64,000 nucleotides of DNA from UBA1756 sp045132235 (lineage in GTDB: Bacteria; Bacteroidota; Bacteroidia; Bacteroidales; WCHB1-69), in assembly GCA_045132235.1 (NCBI GenBank), contig JBGURX010000007.1:1-64000 (forward strand). Direction: 5' to 3'. The stretch's first letter is position 1; every line of letters begins with the position of its first letter. This document shows positions 41,144-48,236 of the stretch, in pieces. Made by a program: the position numbers and the translations under genes. The notes below the pieces were generated by a model. The model worked only from the letters and a program-made list of their open reading frames with translations, did no database searches and had not been told where the DNA came from.

Positions 41144-42049
41144 TTAGTTTTTCTTGGTGCTACCGGCTTTGACGGGACCTCTCTTGATGGTGGGGCGTTT
41201 TTTACGCTGACCATCTTCACCCTCTTCAGCCACATCCTTCACTTTTCTGACGCCGTCGCGGGTTCTGCCCTCGCGTTTCTCGTCATCGTCGTAGTTGGCT
41301 TCATCGGTGAATTCGGCGGCCTCTTCATCCATGTCGTCGTTGGCGGCGTTGTCCTTGTCAATCTTGCGTTCGGCGAGACCTTCGGCGATGGCGTCGCACA
41401 CAGCCTTCACGATCACGGAGATGGATTTGGAGGCGTCGTCGTTGGCGGGGATGGGGAAGTCCACGAGGTTCGGGTCGGAGTTGGTATCCACGATAGCGAG
41501 CGTGGGGATGTTGAGGCGGTGAGCCTCAGCCACTGCGATGTGCTCTTTCAGGATATCGACGATGAAGACGGCTGCGGGCAGGCGGGAGAGGTCGGCGATA
41601 GAACCGAGGTTCTTGTCGAGTTTGGCGCGCTCACGCTGGATCTGCAGCTTCTCTCTCTTGGAGATCTTGTCGAACTGGGGGCTTTCCATCAGCTTGTCGA
41701 TGTCACCCATTTTCTTGACGGCCTTCCGGATGGTGAAGAAGTTGGTAAGCATACCGCCGGGCCAGCGCTCGGTGACGTAAGGCATGCCCACTGTCTTTAC
41801 GAGTTCGGCCACGGTGTCTTTCGCCTGCTTTTTGGTAGCGACGAAGAGGATCTTGCGGCCGGATTTGGCGATCTGCTTGGCAGCTGCGCAAGCCTCGTCC
41901 AATTTCTCGGTGGTTTTGTGAAGGTCGATGATGTGGATGCCGTTCTTCTCCATGAAGATGTAGGGAGCCATGTGGGGGTTCCATTTTCTTCTCAGGTGTC
42001 CGAAGTGACAGCCGGCGTCCAAAAGTTGCTCAAATGTTACTTGTGCCAT
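41144..42049 (-). CDS. rpsB: 30S ribosomal protein uS2
   Basis: 301 aa from ATG 42049 (MAQVTFEQLLDAGCHFGHLRRKWNP). Core ends with the PIPANDDASKSI segment. The last 65 residues form a charged, low-complexity tail that is acidic first (DDMDEEAAEF) and then basic (KKRPTIKRGPVKAGSTKK). Such tails occur in Bacteroidota S2. Third in the rplM operon. Confidence 0.96.
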   Translation of the reverse strand: MAQVTFEQLLDAGCHFGHLRRKWNPHMAPYIFMEKNGIHIIDLHKTTEKLDEACAAAKQIAKSGRKILFVATKKQAKDTVAELVKTVGMPYVTERWPGGMLTNFFTIRKAVKKMGDIDKLMESPQFDKISKREKLQIQRERAKLDKNLGSIADLSRLPAAVFIVDILKEHIAVAEAHRLNIPTLAIVDTNSDPNLVDFPIPANDDASKSISVIVKAVCDAIAEGLAERKIDKDNAANDDMDEEAAEFTDEANYDDDEKREGRTRDGVRKVKDVAEEGEDGQRKKRPTIKRGPVKAGSTKKN

Positions 42050-42153
42050 TTTTTTAATTTGTTTACGTTCATTAATCAACTGATGAGTAGTTCGAATGAA
42101 GTCTCAACAGTTTCGATACTAAACTGGTTAATAATAAATTGATGATCCGATGT

Positions 42154-42540
42154 TTAACGTTTGCTGAACTGGAATCTCTTACGTGCCTTGGGCTGGCCGG
42201 GTTTCTTTCTCTCCACCATACGGGGGTCACGCTTGAGGAGGCCCTTGGATTTGAGGGTGGGGCGGAAATCAGGATAGAGCTCGCAAATGGCGCGGGAGAT
42301 GGCAAGACGGAGGGCCTCAGCTTGGCCGGACATACCGCCGCCGTCGAGGTTGACCTTGATGTCATACTGGCCCATGAGATCGGTGATCTGGAGGGGCTGG
42401 GTGACGACATACTGGAGGGTGCCGAGCGGGAAATACTCCTTGTAATCGCGCTTGTTGATGGTGATCTGGCCGCTGCCTTTCTGCATGTAGATTCTGGCAA
42501 CTGCGGTTTTTCTTCTTCCGATTGTATTAGTGACTTCCAT
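42154..42540 (-). CDS. rpsI: 30S ribosomal protein uS9
   Basis: 128 aa. MEVTNTIGRRKTAVARIYMQKGSG at the start and the C-terminal ARKRFQFSKR tail, which reaches the P-site tRNA. 2 bases after rplM. Confidence 0.97.
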   Translation of the reverse strand: MEVTNTIGRRKTAVARIYMQKGSGQITINKRDYKEYFPLGTLQYVVTQPLQITDLMGQYDIKVNLDGGGMSGQAEALRLAISRAICELYPDFRPTLKSKGLLKRDPRMVERKKPGQPKARKRFQFSKR

Positions 42541-42542
42541 TG

Positions 42543-42998
42543 CTATTTAATATCGTTAATGTTAATCAATTTGGGTTGCTGACCTTCGTGCGGATGGTTG
42601 GGACCTGCATAAACATGAAGGTTACGATAGAGCTGGTCGCCCAGTCTGTTCTTCGGGAGCATGCCTCTCACAGCGTGTTCGATGACACGGATGGGGTTTC
42701 TGCTGAGGAGCTCACGGGGAGACTGATGACGCTGACCGCCCGGATAGCCGGTGTGGTGGGTGTAAACCTTGTCGGTCATCTTCTTGCCGGTGAAACGGAT
42801 TTTCTCGGCGTTGATGATGATGACATTGTCACCGCAATCGAAATGGGGTGAATAATAAGTCTTCGTCTTACCGCGAAGGATGCGGGCGACGACGGTGGAA
42901 AGGCGACCAACGACCGCATTTTCTGCATCGATGACAACCCATTCCTTTTTCACGATTTTCTCGCTGGCAGGAATCGTTCTGTAACTTAATGTGTTCAT
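42543..42998 (-). CDS. rplM: 50S ribosomal protein uL13
   Basis: 151 aa from ATG 42998 (MNTLSYRTIPASEKIVKKEW). An earlier in-frame ATG at 43034 would add a poor 12-residue extension inside the leader. Typical GRLSTVVARILRGKTKTYYSPHFDCGD and GMLPKNRLGDQLYRNLHVYAG segments. First gene of the operon. Confidence 0.96.
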   Translation of the reverse strand: MNTLSYRTIPASEKIVKKEWVVIDAENAVVGRLSTVVARILRGKTKTYYSPHFDCGDNVIIINAEKIRFTGKKMTDKVYTHHTGYPGGQRHQSPRELLSRNPIRVIEHAVRGMLPKNRLGDQLYRNLHVYAGPNHPHEGQQPKLININDIK

Positions 42999-43088
42999 TT
43001 TCAATTTTTTGTTTTGGAGCGCATCTTCACCCATACGCCCCGGTTCTTAATTTGTTTATCGTTAGATAATAATCGGATTTTCGGGCGG

Positions 43089-43096
43089 CAAAAGTA
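43089..43096 (-). promoter_or_regulatory. -7 box of the rplM operon
   Basis: TACTTTTG on the minus strand. About 83 bases of leader precede the rplM ATG, with a GC-rich segment (CCGGGGCGTATGGGTG) that could fold; no known ribosomal leader class is assigned. Confidence 0.6.
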
Positions 43097-43180
43097 CAAA
43101 AAAATCTTTTTGCTTTATTATTTTGAAAAAAATATTTTTCCACAAAATTTTTACCCATTAAAAAAAGGGATAAATTGGCA

Positions 43181-43210
43181 TGTAGAGACGTGATGCATCG
43201 CGTCTCTACA
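43181..43210. repeat. Interspersed palindrome, copy C
   Basis: TGTAGAGACG (43181-43190) and CGTCTCTACA (43201-43210) around a 10-nt centre that is itself nearly self-complementary (TGATGCATCG). It ends 5 bases before the stop codon of the PNGase-like gene, so it may serve as its 3' hairpin. Confidence 0.78.
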
Positions 43211-43215
43211 AATCG

Positions 43216-45549
43216 TTATTGCACGATAATCTTCTGAACGCCAGACTGGTATTTCGTATAGACATTCAGAAAATAAATCCCTTTGCTCAGGAAGGAGACA
43301 TCGAACAGATATTGTTCGGCCTCACGACTGCTATTGAAGAAATAGGTACGGAGGCTCTCCCCTCCCCCATTCACCAACGTACACACAAACCGCTCGTTGA
43401 TTTCGGTATTGAAATTCAGACGGAATTTCTGCGTACAAGGATTCGGATATGCGGTGAAAATATATTCATTTTCAACAATTTGCGGAGCATTATAATCATG
43501 ATTACCCAAAGCTCGCGGTGTGTTGGTGCTGCGAATGAGGTAACATGAAACGCGGTAGAAGGGGTTGGAACCGGCATTGCAGTCGGAGCAGGTAACGCCC
43601 GTCACGCAGTCGGGATTGTGCGGGTGGCACTCATCCATATACGAAGGCTGGAAGATGTAGGAGAGCTGGAAAGGAGTCTGCCACAGATAGGGCGTGACAT
43701 CGTAGATGTAAGGACGTGAGATGGAGCCTGGGCACCATCCGGCGCGATCGTACTTGTAGGTGCCGCTCTGGTTGTTGCACCCGTCGGGGTTCGGATAACA
43801 GTCGGTCCACAAATCCTGCTCAAAAGTATCCTCGCCGTTGACTTGCAGATGATGTACAGCATGATAGAACTCGGCGGCATTGCCGGTGTTGTTGTCGCCC
43901 CAGCCGTGACCAGTGGTCGTCAGTCGGATATGGGCCTCGCGGGCTTCGTGGAAGATGCCCACCGTCACCGTATCCAACGGCTGCAGGTTGGCGGGATCGC
44001 CAAAGTTGTACGAACCCTGCCACAATTCCTCCACGTCAGTATAGTCATATTCCGGCTCACCGGCGATGTACTCAAAGTCCAGCCGGATCTGCCAGCCGCC
44101 AGTGCCCCACGTGTCGATGAACATGCGAATATCCACATCGCCTTGCAGGAGGGAGGCAAAATCAGTTACATCCACATAGTGGCTGCAGGCTTTGCCGTAA
44201 GGCGTGATGTAGCGCAAAATCTCCACCCACTTGCCGCTCGGGTCCTTCACCTGCACGTAAGCCAACCTATCCCAGTCGTCGCAACCGCCACTCAGCGGCG
44301 GACACGACACATTCAGGTATGCCGTGATTTGGTTATAGGCGGCGGCAAACTGCGGCAGCGTGTAGGTACCCGTATAGGTGCGGATGCCCAAGTTGCCATA
44401 GTCGATGATGGCACTGTCGAGCGTGGTGACAATCTGGTCGGCAATCTGGTCGGTCACCTCCACCAAGATGGTCTCGGAGGTAGTGTTGCCGTTAGAGGCC
44501 GTGGCGGTGATGGTGACGGGAACGGTTCCATACGCATTAGGCGTCCACCAGAAGGCGAAATCGTTTCCCTCTTTCACACCAGCAAAATCCTCTCCATCAA
44601 TCGAATAAGTAACCGCATCCACCGTAAGGTACTCCGACTCAGCAATGGAGGTGGTGGTATGCAGCAGGTAAGGCATCAGGCGGGGCATCTCCAACGGATA
44701 CATAGCCGTGATGTTGGGACGGATTTCAGGAGAATAATCGTTGAGGTTGATGACCTCGAACGAAAGCATCGTTTCCGCCGGGTAGAAAGCGGAGTCGCCG
44801 GCCTGCGAAATACGCACCGTCACGATGCCGCCCTCGCCCGTAAGGGTGACGAGGCTGTCGGATATGGTAGCAGGACCCTCTACTATATTATATTGTAATG
44901 GCAATCCTGACGATGCAGTGGCACTCACCACGATAGGCGGGTTGGTGGAGAGCTGCCGCTCGATAGGAGTGGTGTAAATCACCTGATTCCGCATCCCTGT
45001 GGGTGCGCAGGCGGTATCTTCATACACATTCAGCTCGGCAATCATCGTATAGTTGTCGCCAGCCACACTGCTGAGACCGACCAACCGCACATAGCGACCT
45101 TCCACGGCGCCGAAATAGACCTCGGCGGTCTGCTGCATACCGCTGTTGGGCTGTGGGTAAACGAGAAAGCCCATGCTCTGCGGCGCGCCCCAGTCGGCCG
45201 TGTCGGAGGTGATATAGAACTCAAACTGGTTGATACGGCCGTTACGGGTGTTATTACCCCGCGTCAAACAGCTGAAACCGTTGATGTTGTGCGTCTCACC
45301 CAAGTCAATCCAAATCTCGTGCGGATAATGATGAACCGTATTCTGCCATTGGGTATGCCAAAAAGTGGTGGAATCGCCATCCAGACAGTGGATGGCATGA
45401 CCGTTGTCGGCTCCCTCTCCATTCAGCTCCTCACTATCCACATATATGATTTGCCAGTTCGCACGGTCGATTTTCGTTGTGTCGCACGCCCAAGCATATA
45501 TATTGATTATCAATATATTAATTAAAATTAAAAATACTTTTTTTATCAT
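43216..45549 (-). CDS. PNGase F-like glycoamidase with F5/8C and T9SS domains
   Basis: 777 aa from ATG 45549 (MIKKVFLILINILIINIYAWA signal); the longer frame begins inside phoH. Residues 30-178 are a discoidin (F5/8 type C) domain that commonly binds sugars. Residues about 373-680 match peptide-N-glycosidase F: GGCDDWDR (D427 corresponds to catalytic D60), FIDTW (D479 at the place of E118), AAEF (E560 at the place of E206) and NNQSGTYKYDRAGWCPG. A type A sorting domain begins near 695 (FTAYPNPCTQKFRL). Predicted to release N-glycans from glycoproteins outside the cell. 19 bases after phoH. Confidence 0.85.
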   Translation of the reverse strand: MIKKVFLILINILIINIYAWACDTTKIDRANWQIIYVDSEELNGEGADNGHAIHCLDGDSTTFWHTQWQNTVHHYPHEIWIDLGETHNINGFSCLTRGNNTRNGRINQFEFYITSDTADWGAPQSMGFLVYPQPNSGMQQTAEVYFGAVEGRYVRLVGLSSVAGDNYTMIAELNVYEDTACAPTGMRNQVIYTTPIERQLSTNPPIVVSATASSGLPLQYNIVEGPATISDSLVTLTGEGGIVTVRISQAGDSAFYPAETMLSFEVINLNDYSPEIRPNITAMYPLEMPRLMPYLLHTTTSIAESEYLTVDAVTYSIDGEDFAGVKEGNDFAFWWTPNAYGTVPVTITATASNGNTTSETILVEVTDQIADQIVTTLDSAIIDYGNLGIRTYTGTYTLPQFAAAYNQITAYLNVSCPPLSGGCDDWDRLAYVQVKDPSGKWVEILRYITPYGKACSHYVDVTDFASLLQGDVDIRMFIDTWGTGGWQIRLDFEYIAGEPEYDYTDVEELWQGSYNFGDPANLQPLDTVTVGIFHEAREAHIRLTTTGHGWGDNNTGNAAEFYHAVHHLQVNGEDTFEQDLWTDCYPNPDGCNNQSGTYKYDRAGWCPGSISRPYIYDVTPYLWQTPFQLSYIFQPSYMDECHPHNPDCVTGVTCSDCNAGSNPFYRVSCYLIRSTNTPRALGNHDYNAPQIVENEYIFTAYPNPCTQKFRLNFNTEINERFVCTLVNGGGESLRTYFFNSSREAEQYLFDVSFLSKGIYFLNVYTKYQSGVQKIIVQ

Positions 45550-45568
45550 AAATAATTTTGCAAAAAAA

Positions 45569-46543
45569 TTAAGCCTCTGTATTTCCTTTCTTCTCCGCCT
45601 CCCAGCTCTCGTACCGCTGGATGATCTTCGTGACCAGATGGTGACGAACCACGTCGGCATTGTCCAAATAGATGAACTCTATCCCCTTGATGTCGCGCAA
45701 GATACGGCCGGCCTGCACGAGACCTGAATGCTGGTGCCGCGGCAGGTCGATCTGGGTGATGTCGCCGGTGATGAGGAACTTGGCGTTCTTGCCCATGCGG
45801 GTAAGGAACATTTTGAGCTGGCTCTCGGTGGCGTTCTGCGCCTCGTCGAGGATGACGTAGGCGTTGTCCAAGGTGCGGCCGCGCATAAAGGCGAGCGGCG
45901 CAATCTCAATGGTTTTATCTTCCAGATAGGCAACGAGTTTGGCCATCGGCATCATGTCGCGGAGGGCGTCGTAGAGGGGCTGCAGGTAGGGGTCGAGCTT
46001 GTCGCGCATGTCTCCGGGCAGGAAGCCGAGGTTCTCGCCGGCCTCCACCGCCGGACGGGTGAGGATGATGCGCTTCACCTGCTTGTTCTTCAGCGCCCGC
46101 ACGGCGAGGGCCACGGCGGTGTAGGTCTTGCCGGTACCCGCCGGACCAATGGCGAATATCATGTCGTTGTGTTCCAAGCTCTTGACGAGTTTCTTCTGAT
46201 TGGGGGTGAGGGCCTTGATGACCTTCCCCTCACGGCCGTGCAGGATGACATCGGTGCCGTTCTGCTCCTTGTCAAGCAGGAAGAAATGCTCGTCTTCGTT
46301 GGCAGTGATGTTCAGGATATCGGTTTCGGTAAGGCGTTCGAAATGGTCGTAGAAGGCGGTGAGCAGCTCGAAGCGCGACTCGAAGGTGGCCACCTCCTCG
46401 TCGGTGCCGTTCACCTTCAGCTCGTTGCCGCGCGCGGTGAGCTTGAGCGTGGGGTAAATGTTGCGGAGAAGGTCGATGTTGCGGTTGTTTTTCCCGTAGA
46501 TGCCGACGGCGAGGTGCGGTTCGATGACGATGATTTTTTCCAT
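45569..46543 (-). CDS. PhoH-family ATPase
   Basis: 324 aa. Walker A FAIGPAGTGKTYTA and DEAQNATESQLKMFLTRMG, with RGRTLDNAYVILDEAQN, are the PhoH-like helicase core; residues 1-100 form the KH-like N-terminal part. PhoH proteins are ATP-dependent RNA-binding factors, often near ybeY. The start codon follows the thiL stop by 3 bases. Confidence 0.93.
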   Translation of the reverse strand: MEKIIVIEPHLAVGIYGKNNRNIDLLRNIYPTLKLTARGNELKVNGTDEEVATFESRFELLTAFYDHFERLTETDILNITANEDEHFFLLDKEQNGTDVILHGREGKVIKALTPNQKKLVKSLEHNDMIFAIGPAGTGKTYTAVALAVRALKNKQVKRIILTRPAVEAGENLGFLPGDMRDKLDPYLQPLYDALRDMMPMAKLVAYLEDKTIEIAPLAFMRGRTLDNAYVILDEAQNATESQLKMFLTRMGKNAKFLITGDITQIDLPRHQHSGLVQAGRILRDIKGIEFIYLDNADVVRHHLVTKIIQRYESWEAEKKGNTEA

Positions 46544-46546
46544 CCT

Positions 46547-47587
46547 TTACTTTTCTTTTTCGATGAAGCCCTGAGCCTTCAGCTCAATCTGCTTGTTGTC
46601 GTTGGTGATGAGGTTGCGGCCCGAGTCCTTGCGGTCGATGTGGCCGATGACCGCTATTTCGCTGCAACCCTTGATTTTGTTGTAGTCGGCCTGCCGTATC
46701 GTGAAAAGGAGCTCGTAGTCCTCGCCGCCGTTGAGGGCGACGGTGGTGGCCACGATTTTGAGCTGCCGCAGCGTGTCGAAGGTGAGCTGTGCGAGAGGAA
46801 TCTTGTTTTCGTAGATGGTGCAGCCGAGACTGTCGCGCTGGCAGAGCAGGAACAGTGCGGAGGCGATGCCTTCGGTGACGGCGGTCATAGCGGTGGGGAT
46901 GACCTTCTGCTTGCGCAAAAGCTCGATGATGTCGGTGCGGGGCTCGGGTTTGAGCTGTCGTTCGAGGAGGTACTCGTAGCCCTCGAAGTGGGGCTGGCTC
47001 ACCTGGGTGGCCTCGAAAATCTGCTTCTCACGTTGGAGGAGCAGCAGACCGGTGTAGGCGGCACCGAAGTCGCCGGTGGCGCATATCAGCTCGTTCTCTG
47101 CCGCGCCGCTGCGGGCGGTGAGGCGGCGTGCCTCCACGTGGCCGATGGCGGTAACGCTCACCGCGAGGCCGGTGGCCGAGGAGGTGATGTCGAGGCCGGC
47201 GATGTCGATATGATAGTAGTGGCAGCAGGCACGCACCCCCGTCATAAACTCCTCCACCGCCTCGATGGAGAAGCGGTTCGACACGGCCAGACAGAGGGCA
47301 ATCTGGCTGGGCACGGCGTTCATGGCGAGCACGTCGGTGAGGGCCACCGTCACGCATTTGAAGCCGAGGTGCTTGAGGGGGAAGTAGGAGAGATCGAAAT
47401 GGATGTGCTCCACAAACAGCTTGGTAGCCGTAACCGTAAGTTGACTGCCGGAGCGGGTCACGGCTGCGTCGTCGCCGATGCCGGCCACCGTCGATTCGTT
47501 GGCACTTTTCACCTCTTCCGTAAGATGGTGGATGAGGTTGTATTTGCCTAATTGGGAAATCTCGTTTCTGATTTCGTTATCTGCCAT
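46547..47587 (-). CDS. thiL: Thiamine-monophosphate kinase
   Basis: 346 aa. GIGDDAAVTRSG near the N-terminus binds Mg-ATP, then FDLSYFPLKHLGFKCVTVALTDVLAMNA and the glycine-rich second half with GGEDYELLFTI. Phosphorylates TMP to thiamine diphosphate. TPP is the cofactor of the 2-oxoacid oxidoreductase encoded at 52.5-55.3 kb, although the two are not co-transcribed. Confidence 0.93.
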   Translation of the reverse strand: MADNEIRNEISQLGKYNLIHHLTEEVKSANESTVAGIGDDAAVTRSGSQLTVTATKLFVEHIHFDLSYFPLKHLGFKCVTVALTDVLAMNAVPSQIALCLAVSNRFSIEAVEEFMTGVRACCHYYHIDIAGLDITSSATGLAVSVTAIGHVEARRLTARSGAAENELICATGDFGAAYTGLLLLQREKQIFEATQVSQPHFEGYEYLLERQLKPEPRTDIIELLRKQKVIPTAMTAVTEGIASALFLLCQRDSLGCTIYENKIPLAQLTFDTLRQLKIVATTVALNGGEDYELLFTIRQADYNKIKGCSEIAVIGHIDRKDSGRNLITNDNKQIELKAQGFIEKEK

Positions 47588-47613
47588 AATCTTATGTTGA
47601 AAATTTCAGTTTG

Positions 47614-47621
47614 CAAAAATA
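47614..47621 (-). promoter_or_regulatory. -7 box for thiL-phoH
   Basis: TATTTTTG on the minus strand, 26 bases before the thiL ATG. Confidence 0.6.
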
Positions 47622-47623
47622 CA

Positions 47624-47656
47624 CAAAAAAACAACGGCGATATCACATCGCCGTTG
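47624..47656 (-). terminator. Minus-strand terminator of the 19-aa ORF
   Basis: CAACGGCGAT (47632-47641), loop ATCAC, ATCGCCGTTG (47647-47656). In the leftward direction it is followed by seven T residues. It implies a leftward transcript arriving from the right, separate from thiL. Confidence 0.72.
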
Positions 47657-47663
47657 ATAACCA

Positions 47664-47723
47664 TTAACCTTTAATGATACGTAAAGGATCTCTCCTTTTG
47701 TTGTTCACCTGTCTCTTACGCAT
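47664..47723 (-). CDS. Very small basic ORF (19 aa)
   Basis: ATG 47723 opens 19 codons, MRKRQVNNKRRDPLRIIKG, with 8 Arg/Lys residues, ending 8 bases before a strong terminator. A weak -7-like AAATTTTG lies 17 bases before the ATG. The compact unit (promoter-like box, ORF, terminator) supports a real small gene, perhaps an RNA-binding or ribosome-associated peptide, but I know no named family. The transcript could instead be a small RNA. Confidence 0.4.
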   Translation of the reverse strand: MRKRQVNNKRRDPLRIIKG

Positions 47724-47891
47724 GTTATAGACCAATGTTACAAAATTTTGAAAAAAATTTTACGCATCACTATATTATATAACTGAAAAACCTCAAAATT
47801 GTTGCCTGACAGCGAAAAAACCTTCTCATTTTCAATATCATTTACGCTGATTTCTTCTGCCATTGGCCTCTCCACATTCAGATTCTTATCG

Positions 47892-47899
47892 TATATTTG
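47892..47899 (+). promoter_or_regulatory. -7 box of the long leader
   Basis: TATATTTG followed by CGGGCTG, the same downstream bases as the RhuM promoter at 51326, a context common among Bacteroidota promoters. Confidence 0.6.
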
Positions 47900-47974
47900 C
47901 GGGCTGAAAAACATTTACTTTTAAATAAAATTATCCACCAAAACCAATTGCCTATAGAATAGAAAAATGAGTAA

Positions 47975-47994
47975 AGACGGTGCATGCACCGTCT
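47975..47994. repeat. Interspersed palindrome, copy D
   Basis: Perfect 20-bp palindrome AGACGGTGCATGCACCGTCT within GTAAAG...CTCAA, the same subtype as copy B. Confidence 0.7.
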
Positions 47995-48039
47995 CAACAC
48001 ACTGACATAAAGCGTTTTCGCTTTCTTTGTGGACGGAAA

Positions 48040-48129
48040 TCTGGACAATTTCTCTGACCCCAGCAAGAAGTGAAGAACGCTCACGGTGATATCCGTGGGC
48101 TTTCTTGTTTTGGGGTAGGGTTGTCCAGA
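48040..48129. repeat. 90-nt imperfect inverted repeat (structured RNA or MITE-like)
   Basis: Outer arms TCTGGACAA (48040-48048) and TTGTCCAGA (48121-48129) are perfectly complementary. Inside, ACCCCA (48057-48062) pairs with TGGGGT (48111-48116), CAAGAAG (48064-48070) with CTTTCTTG (48100-48107), and CACGG (48082-48086) with CCGTG (48093-48097). The nested order predicts one long hairpin. Confidence 0.6.
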
Positions 48130-48236
48130 ACCTCGGATAATAACAGAAGTTCACGATTTTTTTGTGTTTGTGATGAAAAGCGAAAATGGTTTATAACGAA
48201 CTGAAAGACAAGTAGTACAAACATAAAAACAAAAAT

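Larger units (their letters stand above)
47724..48236 (+). other. Intergenic region with long structured leader of the FISUMP gene
   Basis: A strong-looking -7 box TATATTTG lies at 47892-47899 and would start a rightward transcript near 47906, about 330 bases before the ATG at 48237. The leader contains palindrome copy D (47975-47994), a small hairpin AAAGCG-TTTT-CGCTTT (48009-48024) and a large imperfect inverted repeat (48040-48129). ORFs on the minus strand here are not convincing. The leader may be a separate small RNA or a regulatory 5' UTR. Confidence 0.5.

Noticed and set aside
47878..48154. Two minus-strand ORFs of 68 and 77 aa in the FISUMP leader
   Set aside because: They overlap each other in different frames, cross the palindrome and the large inverted repeat, and have no recognisable similarity.
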